Below, piece after piece: positions 9,213 through 17,873 of a DNA stretch of 64,000 nt. Below the pieces are notes generated by a model, which was not told the origin of the DNA, made no database searches, and worked only from the letters and a program-made list of their open reading frames with translations. A program made the translations under genes and the position numbers. Every line of letters begins with the position of its first letter. Position 1 is the stretch's first letter. The DNA is from Saprospiraceae bacterium (GTDB taxonomy: Bacteria; Bacteroidota; Bacteroidia; Chitinophagales; Saprospiraceae): positions 47,141 to 111,140 of the forward strand of contig JANQLV010000003.1 in the NCBI GenBank assembly GCA_028280415.1, read 5' to 3'.

Positions 9213-10334
9213 TTATAAATCCAATTTGCTGGCGATCTGCTTGGGAATAGCATCTTTATGTACCATGATCGCAACGGTTTTCAATTCAAAATAAGCTTCG
9301 GACATGTGTAAATAACCTTTAAAATCACTGATCTCACCCCAGGAATTTTTAATAAGATAGTATTTTGTTCCTTCCGCATCCTTGGCGATCCCGGTTAGAT
9401 GCATCAAATGATCATCCGTCGTTGAATAACTTTCGAAAGTTTCCTGCCGCAGTTCCTGAGTTACTTCCAGTTCTTCGCCGGGATTGGTAAACAAATCTTC
9501 TCTTTTTACATCTTTAGGCAGGATAGCAATCCCGTTTTTAGCAGAAAAACCTTTTTCACTAACATCCCCATCCCAGGCAACCGAAAAACCATTGGCCACT
9601 GCATTGTCCACGATAGTTTCCAGTTCTGCAATCGGTACATTATAAAAAGAACCATTAGAATAATTATCCGGAATTTCAAGAACAAAGGACTCATAAAATG
9701 GGTGATGCGTATAAGAAGTCAAGCTGATATAATCATCCGGGTTGATCTCCATTGCTTCCGCAAAACTCTGTGGCGTATACGATTTTCCATCATAGGTAAA
9801 AGTCTCCGGCACCTCTCCCAGATAAGTATCTACCACACAATCAAATGCTTTGGACCAGGTGGGGCTCAAACGTTTTCTTTTAAGTACGCCATCCAACATC
9901 CCTTTTAGCACTGCCGCCATTTCACCATGATCGTGTTTTTCAGCACCTTCGAGCTTACCGGAAAAAACAGACTCTGGCACTATCCCATGTTTCTTAGCAA
10001 CTCTAATCAAATCATGAGAAAGACTTCCCTGGCTAAAGTTGGCTTTGCCTTGTCGAAGAACATAGTTCTTGGCCTTGTCCCGGTAAATATTACCAACCAC
10101 GAACATTTCAGATAAATCATGCGTACCTTTTCCTTTTCGAATCATCTCGGATTCCAAAAAAGAAGCAGTAGCAAAACTCCAGCAAGTTCCCGTCTTGTCC
10201 TGACTTTTCACATCGGTACATTCAACTTTCTTTTCAACTTTAAAATTGTAGCCATTAACATCGACCTGTGCCGATAGCGGACTACTCAATAAGATGCCTA
10301 TAACCGCAAGCATTATTTTATTTTTGTATTTCAT
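9213..10334 (-). CDS. C1 family peptidase, bleomycin hydrolase/aminopeptidase C-like, exported
   Basis: The start was placed at the ATG complementary to 10332-10334 because it gives a signal peptide (MKYKNKIMLAVIGILLSSPLSAQ); the longer frame adds 39 residues of no apparent meaning. The 373-residue protein is a papain-fold cysteine peptidase of the bleomycin hydrolase (PepC) branch. C51 lies in DKTGTCWSFATAS, the likely catalytic His is H309 in TDDHLMHLTG, and N330 lies in YLIKNSWGE. PepC enzymes are usually cytosolic hexameric aminopeptidases of ~450 residues; this one is shorter and carries a leader, as in a group of Bacteroidota homologues that act in the periplasm. It faces the tricorn-type protease gene tail to tail, and both could act in peptide scavenging, which is inference. 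Confidence 0.9.
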   Translation of the reverse strand: MKYKNKIMLAVIGILLSSPLSAQVDVNGYNFKVEKKVECTDVKSQDKTGTCWSFATASFLESEMIRKGKGTHDLSEMFVVGNIYRDKAKNYVLRQGKANFSQGSLSHDLIRVAKKHGIVPESVFSGKLEGAEKHDHGEMAAVLKGMLDGVLKRKRLSPTWSKAFDCVVDTYLGEVPETFTYDGKSYTPQSFAEAMEINPDDYISLTSYTHHPFYESFVLEIPDNYSNGSFYNVPIAELETIVDNAVANGFSVAWDGDVSEKGFSAKNGIAILPKDVKREDLFTNPGEELEVTQELRQETFESYSTTDDHLMHLTGIAKDAEGTKYYLIKNSWGEISDFKGYLHMSEAYFELKTVAIMVHKDAIPKQIASKLDL

Positions 10335-10625
10335 ACTTAAATTGTTTTGTATAAGGAAAATGTTACCTGCTTTGGTAGTATCATTGTAAAGAACCGGCTT
10401 GTATTTCATCTTTTTTAAATGGTTTATTCCAAAACATGATACACTGTCCAAGCATTCTATAAATATATATTTTTAAATGCACTAAACGATCTGAAACAGC
10501 GGTTTTAACACATAATCACAACCAGGGCATTTTCTCATATTAAAAATAAACCATCTATAAAAAAAGTTGAAAATCTACACTTTGCAAATTTGATATATTA
10601 ATTTAATGTAAACTTAATATTATTT

Positions 10626-10658
10626 TTTGGTTAATTAAGTCAAAAAACACTATACTTG
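10626..10658 (+). promoter_or_regulatory. Bacteroidota-type promoter for the H1-like gene
   Basis: TTTG (10626-10629) is followed after 21 bases by TATACTTG (10651-10658), which matches the -7 consensus TAnnTTTG at seven of eight positions. The start codon at 10720 lies about 55 bases downstream of the likely start site. Confidence 0.5.
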
Positions 10659-10674
10659 GGCCATTCTACATTCC

Positions 10675-10694
10675 GTAGTGGATGGATCCACTAC
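10675..10694 (+). promoter_or_regulatory. perfect inverted repeat in the leader of the H1-like gene
   Basis: GTAGTGGAT, GG, ATCCACTAC form nine-base perfect arms separated by two bases, 17 bases after the candidate -7 box and 25 bases before the start codon. It could be an operator for a dimeric repressor or a hairpin in the mRNA leader. Which of these is true cannot be told from sequence. Confidence 0.5.
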
Positions 10695-10719
10695 ATTATC
10701 TACTTAAAACATACTAACA

Positions 10720-11544
10720 ATGAGTAATTCTAAAAATAATAAAGGCAAAAAACTTCAGAAGGAAATCAAGAGTGTAAAATCCGCTTTGAAAAAAGTAGGC
10801 AAAACAAGAACCCGGGTAAAGAAGGATTATAAAGCTGCCAATGAAGAGTGCATGAAGAAAAACAAGGCGCTTAGAATAGAGCTTCGCGAAACCAAGAAAA
10901 AAGAGAAAGCACTTGAAAAAGAGTTGGCCAAATTGCTTAAACAAATAAACAGATTAAAGAAAAAGGAAGAAGATAAAAAGAAAAAAACTAGAGCAAAAAC
11001 TAAAGAAACTCCCAAAAAGAAAGTAAATTCGAAAAAATCTACTTCCAAGAAAAAATCGATACCCAAAAAGGAAACCAAACCTACTACTAAAAAAACAAGC
11101 AATAAAAGCACTGTTAAAAAAACTACTGTTAAGACAAATTCTGCCGCAAAACCCGCAGTACCCACGAGTAAACAAAAAACTATTTCAGTAAAAGTTACTA
11201 GTCAACCTAGAAATCCGAGACCACCTGCGAGGCCTCTACCTAAAACAATTACAACTAAACCAAGGACGACTAGAACTACTGGCTCAACTACTGATAATCT
11301 CAAGCGTATTGAGGGTATTGGTCCGGCTATTGAAAGACATCTGAAAAGTGCCGGTACAACTACCTTTCTTGCCTTGAGTAAATTAACGGCTAAGAGAATT
11401 AGTGAAATTCTTATCGAAAAAGGAGGGACAAGATATAAAATGTATGACCCGACTTCCTGGCCAAGACAGGCAAAATTAGCCGCAGAAGGGAAAATGGCAG
11501 AACTCAAGGCTTTACAGGATAAATTAAAAGGTGGTAAAGGCTAA
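10720..11544 (+). CDS. Lys-rich histone-H1-like protein with C-terminal helix-hairpin-helix domain
   Basis: The protein has 274 residues. Residues 1-85 are a strongly charged coiled coil (KELAKLLKQINRLKKKEED). Residues ~85-185 form a disordered Lys/Thr/Pro/Ser tail like bacterial histone-H1 homologues (KKKVNSKKSTSKKKSIPKK, RPPARPLPKT). Residues ~190-265 are a helix-hairpin-helix module (NLKRIEGIGPAIERHLKSAG), the Rad51-N/DUF4332-like type that binds DNA backbone non-specifically. There is no signal peptide, so a cytoplasmic nucleoid-associated role is likely; that is inference from composition. The same HhH module is often appended to other proteins in Bacteroidota. A promoter and a perfect inverted repeat precede it, and two hairpins follow it. 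Confidence 0.75.
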   Translation: MSNSKNNKGKKLQKEIKSVKSALKKVGKTRTRVKKDYKAANEECMKKNKALRIELRETKKKEKALEKELAKLLKQINRLKKKEEDKKKKTRAKTKETPKKKVNSKKSTSKKKSIPKKETKPTTKKTSNKSTVKKTTVKTNSAAKPAVPTSKQKTISVKVTSQPRNPRPPARPLPKTITTKPRTTRTTGSTTDNLKRIEGIGPAIERHLKSAGTTTFLALSKLTAKRISEILIEKGGTRYKMYDPTSWPRQAKLAAEGKMAELKALQDKLKGGKG

Positions 11545-11612
11545 AGAAAAGCAAGCTTTTCTTTGGCTCTTTTCCTCGCACGAAGATAGGCTCAAAAGCC
11601 TTATCTTCGTGC
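11545..11612 (+). terminator. two consecutive hairpins after the H1-like gene
   Basis: The first is AAAGAAAAGC/GCTTTTCTTT at ~11544-11565. The second is GCACGAAGATAGGCT paired with AGCCTTATCTTCGTGC at 11578-11612, with one bulged base. The T-rich run between them (CTTTGGCTCTTTTCC) fits termination after the first hairpin. Confidence 0.6.
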
Positions 11613-11622
11613 TAAAAAATTA

Positions 11623-12117
11623 ATGCAAGCATCGACCTACGTTTTCGAGCCCGAAAATTCTTCCAATTATATACTGGCAATAAGCTGCAGCATCATTGCA
11701 ATCGCTTCGATTATCGGCCTGGTTGTTTACAATCGCAAACAGCAAAAGACATCTGAGCCTAAAATATCTTCGGATGCCAGGAGATTTCGACCGCTTATTT
11801 CACTGGGGTTATTTTTTCTTTTCTTAATCTGTCTGACTACTGCATTCTTCAGTTGGCTTACCACTCAAAAAATTACCAAAGTCACTATCACGGATACATT
11901 TATCGAAACGCCTTACGGAAAAACAGACTGGGATAATATTCAAAGGATTTATATCCACGAAGATCAAAAAGTTGCCCCCTTCTCGGGTAGAAGTGTTGGG
12001 GAGAAAACAAAAATCCTGATGATTATTGAAATCGAAGGAAAAACCCATGCCCTTTCCGAACTCAATTACGATCTAAATGAAATTGGCAAGGCAATCAAAG
12101 CAGTAAAAAAAGAATGA
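11623..12117 (+). CDS. small membrane protein with PH-like C-terminal domain
   Basis: This 164-residue protein of unknown function has two transmembrane helices (about residues 15-34, YILAISCSIIAIASIIGLVV, and 54-77, PLISLGLFFLFLICLTTAFFSW). A ~85-residue soluble domain follows, whose strand pattern (ITKVTITDTFIETPYGKTDW, WDNIQRIYI, ILMIIEIEGKTHAL) resembles bacterial PH-like (bPH) domains. It may be coexpressed with the following zincin-like gene, 66 bases away in the same direction. I cannot assign a function. Confidence 0.6.
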   Translation: MQASTYVFEPENSSNYILAISCSIIAIASIIGLVVYNRKQQKTSEPKISSDARRFRPLISLGLFFLFLICLTTAFFSWLTTQKITKVTITDTFIETPYGKTDWDNIQRIYIHEDQKVAPFSGRSVGEKTKILMIIEIEGKTHALSELNYDLNEIGKAIKAVKKE

Positions 12118-12183
12118 AATTCTATAATCATCAAGCAGCGACAATAGCGCATAATATCGAGGAGCTCTTAAGAATCAAATAAC

Positions 12184-12954
12184 ATGAAATCGCTACATAC
12201 CATTCTAATTTTTGTCGTTTTATTATCTGGTTTATCCTGTTGGTTACAGGCATCCAGGAAAAGCATTTCTATAAACATACCGACCATCGAGCAGGAAGCG
12301 ACCTCTATTTGGCGTACAATCAATAATATAACATTTCTTAGCGAGCAAGGGTATCGCATTAATCTGCCTAAAAATGATTTAATCGACTCCTTGATAACTA
12401 AATCTAAAAATGGAACTTTTGGGAACGAGGACTTTCCTTCCATTTACAACCTTCTCGAATCAGAAGTATATAAGCAAAGCAATTATACCTCTGCTCTGGC
12501 AAAAGTCCAGGATCAAACACCATTAATAAATGACATCATACAGCAAATAGAGTCCTCTAAACAATCGTGGAATTGGCCCTTTAAAATGTTTGACACTTAT
12601 GAGGTCGTTTTTACGCTTTATGGAAGCGGTGGAAGTTATGATCCCGATACCGGGACGGTAACTCTATTTACAACATCCAGGGGTGAATTTATGAATTATA
12701 AAAGCCCTGCCAATACCATCATTCATGAGATTGTGCATATGGGAATAGAAGAATCCATCGTACAAAAATATGATTTGTCACATGGGCTAAAAGAACGAAT
12801 TGTCGATACCATTGTTTTCCTACTGTTTGGCGAACAGCTTCCGGAATACAGGGTACAAAATATGGGCGATACAGAAATTGACCAGCATTTAAAACAGAAA
12901 ACTGATTTAAAGAAACTGGACTCAATAATTGAAGACTATTTAAAAGATCGTTAA
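12184..12954 (+). CDS. exported zincin-like protein with HEIVH motif
   Basis: The 256-residue protein has an N-terminal hydrophobic segment (HTILIFVVLLSGLSCW). This could be a signal peptide or a lipoprotein signal with Cys19, although positions -3/-2 (Gly-Leu) are a poor lipobox. Residues ~180-195 contain NTIIHEIVHMGIE, an HExxH zinc-binding motif. The downstream LSHGLKERIVDTIV offers further His and Glu residues that could complete a gluzincin-like site. The middle part (VVFTLYGSGGSYDPDTGTVTLFT) resembles the beta-edge strand before the zinc helix in small metallopeptidases. Catalytic activity is inferred only from this motif; the family is not one I can name. The gene is convergent with the desaturase gene, 33 bases away. 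Confidence 0.6.
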   Translation: MKSLHTILIFVVLLSGLSCWLQASRKSISINIPTIEQEATSIWRTINNITFLSEQGYRINLPKNDLIDSLITKSKNGTFGNEDFPSIYNLLESEVYKQSNYTSALAKVQDQTPLINDIIQQIESSKQSWNWPFKMFDTYEVVFTLYGSGGSYDPDTGTVTLFTTSRGEFMNYKSPANTIIHEIVHMGIEESIVQKYDLSHGLKERIVDTIVFLLFGEQLPEYRVQNMGDTEIDQHLKQKTDLKKLDSIIEDYLKDR

Positions 12955-12987
12955 TGCTTTTAGGATTTATGATCCCAAGAAATATCC

Positions 12988-14028
12988 CTAAGCTAAACCG
13001 AGTTTTTCCATTTTATAAAACTCCCGAAAAGTAATCATCTTTTCCCGCTCTTCGTCCCAAAGTTTATAAAATGCACATTTCAAGCTCTCTTTAAATGTAA
13101 GGATCGTCACATATTTTTCAAAAATCGGATTCTCGCGATTACAGCGCTCCAGGTTATAGTTGGGAATTAATGAGCTTAAATGGTGGATATGGTGAAAACC
13201 AATATTTCCCGTCAGCCAATTGAGGACTTTAGGAAGTTTATAATAAGAACTTCCCCGAATGGCAGAAAGCAGATATTCCCAATTCTCTTTCCATTGTTTA
13301 TAGTTTTCTTCATGCTGGTGTTGAACATAGAAGAACCAAATCGCTATGATTCCGAAGAAAACAATGATGGGGGCCTGTACCAAAAGGAATTTTTTCCAGC
13401 CTACCAGAAAACCCATAGCAATGTATATAATCGCCAGACCAATGTTATTTCTCCACAAGGCTTTACGCTCTTTTGTCCAGGCTTTCATTATTTCATTTTT
13501 ACTAGGAATACGACTGTGAATGGTAAGATAATAGACCGGACCAATACAAAACATAATCAAAGGGCTTCTGTAAATGCGATATTTAAATCGTCCCCATCCA
13601 CTTAAAGCTTTATATTCATTTACTGTAAGTGTTGTCAAATCACCAATATCCCTGTTTTCCAGTTGACCATTATGAGCATGATGGAAACTATGAGATCGCG
13701 CCCAGTACTTGTAGGGAATCAAACTGAAATAACTGCAAACCTGCCCGATTATATTATTAACCTTACGCGATTTGAAAAAAGACTGATGTCCGCAATCGTG
13801 CTGAATAATAAAAATGCGAACTAAAAAGAAAGCATTCAAAAAACCCAGGCCAATAGTAAGCCAATAGGAAATATCTATACTTAAATACATTAATATCCAA
13901 AGACCAATAAAAGGAAGAAAAGAATTACAAATCTGAGTAACTGCCTTTTTTATATTTGGAACCTGATAGGCTTTGACGCGCTGAGGCCAATCCTTTAGCG
14001 CCTTTTTTATCTCTTCTGAAGTTGTCAT
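12988..14028 (-). CDS. membrane fatty acid desaturase
   Basis: This 346-residue integral membrane di-iron desaturase carries all three histidine boxes. They are HDCGHQSFF (residues 77-85), HSFHHAH (113-119) and FHHIHHL (278-284), spaced by hydrophobic helices (about 40-75, 145-170, 200-240). The pattern matches acyl-lipid/acyl-CoA desaturases of the DesA/FADS group (Pfam FA_desaturase). It introduces a double bond into fatty acyl chains with O2 and a reduced electron donor, probably to tune membrane fluidity; regiospecificity cannot be read from sequence. It stands alone, divergent from the BNR protein. Upstream on its strand, TTG-N21-TAACATTG (about 14050-14085) is a possible promoter. Confidence 0.92.
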   Translation of the reverse strand: MTTSEEIKKALKDWPQRVKAYQVPNIKKAVTQICNSFLPFIGLWILMYLSIDISYWLTIGLGFLNAFFLVRIFIIQHDCGHQSFFKSRKVNNIIGQVCSYFSLIPYKYWARSHSFHHAHNGQLENRDIGDLTTLTVNEYKALSGWGRFKYRIYRSPLIMFCIGPVYYLTIHSRIPSKNEIMKAWTKERKALWRNNIGLAIIYIAMGFLVGWKKFLLVQAPIIVFFGIIAIWFFYVQHQHEENYKQWKENWEYLLSAIRGSSYYKLPKVLNWLTGNIGFHHIHHLSSLIPNYNLERCNRENPIFEKYVTILTFKESLKCAFYKLWDEEREKMITFREFYKMEKLGLA

Positions 14029-14116
14029 TAATAAGGGTTTTAAATCGCCACAATGTTAAAGCTTAAATCACTATTCACCCAATTTCTTAACATATTTCTA
14101 CTCCCGAAACTATCTG

Positions 14117-14147
14117 TTTGACAAATTGGTGATGTCGAGTATATTTT
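14117..14147 (+). promoter_or_regulatory. Bacteroidota-type promoter for the BNR-repeat protein
   Basis: TTTG (14117-14120), exactly 19 bases, then TATATTTT (14140-14147) matches TTTG-N19-TAnnTTTG with only the last base differing. The predicted start site is ~24 bases before the start codon. Confidence 0.55.
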
Positions 14148-14177
14148 CTATGTTTATAGCAAAATACTTCAAGCATA

Positions 14178-17063
14178 ATGAATAAACTCACCTTGATCTT
14201 TTGCCTTCTAATTAGTACAAATATTTTTGCCCAAAACACTCAGCCTCCCTATACAAAAGCCAAAGACAGAATGGCTGGTTTTGAAAAACGCAAAACGCTT
14301 ATAGAACAATCACTGGTAAAAAATGTTTCGTTCGAATCCCTTGGTCCTTCCGTTTTTAGCGGCCGGGTCGTTGATGTAGCGGTCAATCCCGATGATCCTA
14401 CCATTTTCTACGTAGCCTATGCTTCCGGAGGCTTGTGGTATACCGAAAACAACGGTACTACGCTTAGTCCTGTTTTCGATAAGGAAGCCGTGATGACCAT
14501 TGGTGATATTGCCGTTGATTGGAAAAATAATACGGTTTGGGTCGGAACAGGTGAGAGTAATTCCAGTCGTTCATCTTACTCCGGAGTGGGTATGTACCAA
14601 AGCAGGGACGGAGGGAAAAACTGGAAACATAAAGGTCTAATGGAATCACATCATATCGGAAGAATTGTTTTGCATCCAACTGATCCCAATACACTTTGGG
14701 TTGCTGCTCTGGGACATCTCTATTCTCCTAATGAAGAACGTGGTATTTATAAAACTACCGATGGGGGGAAAAGCTGGAACAAGGTACTCTATGTTGATGA
14801 AAATAGCGGTGCTATAGATTTGATCATCGATCCCGAAAATCCGGATATACTCTATGCTGCGATGTGGGAAAAAACCCGGCGAGCCTGGAATTTCGTAGAG
14901 TCGGGCCAGGGGTCCGGAATCTATAAAAGTACAGATGGAGGAAAAAACTGGTCCAAAATAATGAAAGGTTTTCCCAATGGTGAAGGCCTTGGTCGTATTG
15001 GTTTATCTATTTATAAAAAAAATGGCAAAACAGTCTTATATGCTTTACTGGATAATTATTTTCGGCGACCTAAAGATGATGAACCTAAATCCGAAGGCCT
15101 GAGCAAAGATCAGTTACGGAATATGTCGGCCAATGACTTCCTGGCTCTGGATAAGAAGCAAGTTGAGGATTATTTAAAAAACAATCGTTTTCCCAAAAAA
15201 TATAGTGCCGATAAAGTCATTGCGATGGTTAAAAATAATAAGCTTAAACCTCTTGCCCTGGTGGAATACCTGGAAGATGCCAATAGTTTATTATTTGATA
15301 CACCCGTGATTGGAGCAGAAGTATACCGCTCAGATGATGAAGGCAAAAGCTGGTCAAAAACACATAAAGGCTATCTGGATAATGTTTACAATTCCTACGG
15401 TTATTATTTTGGAACAATCCGGGTATCTCCCCACGATCCCGATAAAATCTATATTGCCGGCGTTCCGGTTTTACGCTCCAATGATGGTGGTAAAACTTTC
15501 AAAAACATCAATGGCGATAATGTACACGTAGATCATCATGCGCTTTGGCTGAATGCTGTAAGAGATCAGCATTTAATCCTGGGCAATGATGGCGGGATAG
15601 TTATTTCTTATGATGATGGTGAAAGCTGGATCAGATGTTCTACTCCGGCTGTAGGTCAGTTTTATAGTGTAGTGCTGGACAATGCCAAGCCTTATAATGT
15701 TTACGGAGGCCTTCAGGACAATGGCGTATGGACCGGTCCAAGTACGTACAAAGCAAGTACCGCCTGGCATCAATACGGGCAATATCCCTATAAATCTATT
15801 ATGGGAGGAGATGGTATGCAAGTCGCCGTCGACAGTCGTAATCGCGATATAGTATACACTGGATTTCAATTTGGAAATTATTTCAGAATTAATCAGGCAA
15901 CGAAAGATTATAAATCCATCACCCCTAAACACGAACTGGGAGATCGGCCCTATCGCTGGAACTGGCAAACGCCTATTCATCTTTCCATCCACAATCAGGA
16001 TATTTTGTACATGGGGGCCAATAAACTTTTGCGTTCGCTTAATCAGGGCAATGATTTTGAAGAAATATCGGGTGACCTTACCTCCGGAGGTATCAAAGGA
16101 GATGTGGCCTACTCTACCCTCACCACTATTCACGAATCTCCTTTCAAATTCGGACTCCTATACGTAGGCACTGATGATGGTTACATCCATATAAGCCAGG
16201 ATGGAGGAAATACCTGGACGCGCATTTCAGATCAATTACCGGAGAAAATGTGGGTAAGCAAGGTCCAAGCCTCCCAACACGAAAAAAGTCGGGTTTACGC
16301 TTCGCTTAATGGTTATCGCTGGGATGATTTCGAAGCCTATCTTTATATGTCTGATGACTATGGAAACAAGTGGAAAGCAATCGGCAATGATCTTCCGGCA
16401 GAACCGGTCAATGTAATCAAAGAAGATCCGAAAAATCCGGATATCCTTTACGTTGGAACCGATCACGGCGTTTACGTTTCACTGGATCGTGGCCAATCTT
16501 TTATGGCATTACAAGGCGGATTGCCAGCAGTTGCTGTACACGATCTGGCTATTCATCCTACGGCCAACGATCTGGTACTGGGTACCCACGGGCGTTCTTT
16601 TTGGAAGGGAAGCGTTAAAGAATTACAGCAACTCAATCAGGAAATTCTGGCAAAAAACATCCAGGCCTTTTCCATTGAAAAAATAAGATACTCCAGTCGG
16701 TGGGGCAGCATCCGCAATCAATATTCCAAAGCCGTAGAACCTTCGGTAAAAATCCCGCTCTTTACGGCAAATGGCGGAGAGGTATCTATTACGATCAAAA
16801 CCGGTAACGGAGATGTTTTAAAACAATTAAACAGCAAAACGGATAAAGGGCTTAATTTTATCCAATACGATTTGGCAATAGATCAGAACAATAAAGACAT
16901 TTACGAAAAACAACTCAACAGTCAATTAAAAGAAGGAGAAGAAGCCATAAAATTAAAAGAGGCCGATAATGGTAGAATCTATTTAAAACCAGGAAAATAT
17001 AATGTGGACCTAAGTAAGGATGGTCAAACCGAAACAACTACCCTGGAAATTACCAGTCGTTAG
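14178..17063 (+). CDS. exported BNR/sortilin (VPS10)-type beta-propeller protein
   Basis: The 961-residue protein has a signal peptide (MNKLTLIFCLLISTNIFAQ). Multiple BNR/Asp-box motifs follow: SRDGGKNW, TTDGGKSW, STDGGKNW, SDDEGKSW, SQDGGNTW and SLDRGQSF. These are arranged as two propellers covering residues ~45-820, as in the VPS10/sortilin-like and GH74-like glycosyl hydrolase superfamily proteins common in Bacteroidota. The paired catalytic Asp residues of GH74 xyloglucanases cannot be confirmed by eye, so hydrolase activity is not claimed. The C-terminal ~120 residues are a beta-sandwich (KIPLFTANGGEVSITIKTGNG) that ends without a T9SS sorting domain, so the mature protein may stay in the periplasm. 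An RDD protein gene follows after 32 bases and may be cotranscribed. Confidence 0.82.
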   Translation: MNKLTLIFCLLISTNIFAQNTQPPYTKAKDRMAGFEKRKTLIEQSLVKNVSFESLGPSVFSGRVVDVAVNPDDPTIFYVAYASGGLWYTENNGTTLSPVFDKEAVMTIGDIAVDWKNNTVWVGTGESNSSRSSYSGVGMYQSRDGGKNWKHKGLMESHHIGRIVLHPTDPNTLWVAALGHLYSPNEERGIYKTTDGGKSWNKVLYVDENSGAIDLIIDPENPDILYAAMWEKTRRAWNFVESGQGSGIYKSTDGGKNWSKIMKGFPNGEGLGRIGLSIYKKNGKTVLYALLDNYFRRPKDDEPKSEGLSKDQLRNMSANDFLALDKKQVEDYLKNNRFPKKYSADKVIAMVKNNKLKPLALVEYLEDANSLLFDTPVIGAEVYRSDDEGKSWSKTHKGYLDNVYNSYGYYFGTIRVSPHDPDKIYIAGVPVLRSNDGGKTFKNINGDNVHVDHHALWLNAVRDQHLILGNDGGIVISYDDGESWIRCSTPAVGQFYSVVLDNAKPYNVYGGLQDNGVWTGPSTYKASTAWHQYGQYPYKSIMGGDGMQVAVDSRNRDIVYTGFQFGNYFRINQATKDYKSITPKHELGDRPYRWNWQTPIHLSIHNQDILYMGANKLLRSLNQGNDFEEISGDLTSGGIKGDVAYSTLTTIHESPFKFGLLYVGTDDGYIHISQDGGNTWTRISDQLPEKMWVSKVQASQHEKSRVYASLNGYRWDDFEAYLYMSDDYGNKWKAIGNDLPAEPVNVIKEDPKNPDILYVGTDHGVYVSLDRGQSFMALQGGLPAVAVHDLAIHPTANDLVLGTHGRSFWKGSVKELQQLNQEILAKNIQAFSIEKIRYSSRWGSIRNQYSKAVEPSVKIPLFTANGGEVSITIKTGNGDVLKQLNSKTDKGLNFIQYDLAIDQNNKDIYEKQLNSQLKEGEEAIKLKEADNGRIYLKPGKYNVDLSKDGQTETTTLEITSR

Positions 17064-17095
17064 GTGGTAAATATTGTTTTTATAACTAATGAATA

Positions 17096-17620
17096 ATGCG
17101 ATACTTTATTAAAAGAACTTTTGCCTATCTGATTGATTGCACTATTTGTTATTCTTTAGTTATGATTCTTATTCAATGGGTTATACTCAGTCAGCTCAGA
17201 GAAAAAATCGGAATTACCGAGGAATGGTTTGAAAACAGCCTGAATATGGAATTATATGTGCTGGTTTCCATTTCTTTTCCGGTTTGGCTCTATTTTACAT
17301 TACTGGACAGCAAAATTGCCAAAGGAAGTCCGGGGAAACGATTATTGAAATTAAGCCTAGTAGAACAAAATGATTCGCAGCAAAGAATCAGTGTTGGAAA
17401 ATCATTTTTAAGAACAATTTTAAAATTACTCCCCTGGGAAATTATACACCTGGGTATAATTTTTCCGGTTCCCCTTTATTTTGTAGAAGAACCAGAATTT
17501 AGATTGGTATCTATTATCGGTATTCTCTTATTTATTTCCTATGCATTGAGTATCTTTTTAAAAAGAAGCAAGCAAACGCTATACGATATGCTTATAAAAA
17601 CACAGGTAATAGAAAAATAA
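17096..17620 (+). CDS. RDD family membrane protein
   Basis: The 174-residue inner-membrane protein starts with the RDD-type signature KRTFAYLIDCTICYS (Arg and Asp in the first helix). Three or four hydrophobic helices follow (about 12-32, 48-68, 105-130, 138-158). The conserved GSPGKRLLKLSLV loop typical of RDD proteins lies after the second helix. RDD proteins are proposed ion or solute transporters, and most are uncharacterised. It follows the BNR protein by 32 bases on the same strand. Confidence 0.82.
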   Translation: MRYFIKRTFAYLIDCTICYSLVMILIQWVILSQLREKIGITEEWFENSLNMELYVLVSISFPVWLYFTLLDSKIAKGSPGKRLLKLSLVEQNDSQQRISVGKSFLRTILKLLPWEIIHLGIIFPVPLYFVEEPEFRLVSIIGILLFISYALSIFLKRSKQTLYDMLIKTQVIEK

Positions 17621-17735
17621 ATACTCACATTGTAAATGCGTCCTGTTTTATTATTTTCTATGGTCTGTTTTTTGGACACAGAGATCGCAAAGGAGTCGCA
17701 GAGAAAACACAGCCCCTAAAGATCAAGCAATTTTT

Positions 17736-17873
17736 GTGAATGCTTCGCCGTTTTGTAAATTCTACAACCAGATAATTATCGGAGAATTAGATAATGGTCA
17801 ATATATCGATAAGAATTTCTTTTTGGCTACTGATAGAATAGATATCTTTAAAGAAATAATCTCGGCAATATGA
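17736..17873 (+). pseudogene. unassigned open frame ending in the start codon of the MoeB-like gene
   Basis: From the GTG at 17736 the frame encodes 45 residues (VNASPFCKFYNQIIIGELDN..., then YIDKNFFLATDRIDIFKEII). It stops at a TGA that overlaps the following gene's ATG by the classic ATGA arrangement. The frame is in fact open back to about 17622, but that upstream part looks non-coding. The residue composition is protein-like and the overlap suggests translational coupling, yet I recognise no family. It may be a real small protein or the 3' remnant of a gene whose front was lost. The bases just before it (17675-17710) resemble the dispersed CGCAGAG/CGCAAAG repeats of many genomes. Confidence 0.35.

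Larger units (their letters stand above)
10335..10719. other. 385-base AT-rich divergent intergenic region
   Basis: This gap separates the start codons of the C1 peptidase (minus) and the H1-like protein (plus). It contains the promoter and inverted repeat described next at its right end. The rest (about 10440-10620) is AT-rich and I see no gene in it. Confidence 0.5.

Noticed and set aside
17671..17712. CGCAGAG/CGCAAAG-like repeat before the MoeB gene as a mobile or regulatory element
   Set aside because: Only one short degenerate copy is present, so it cannot be called a repeat family from this window.
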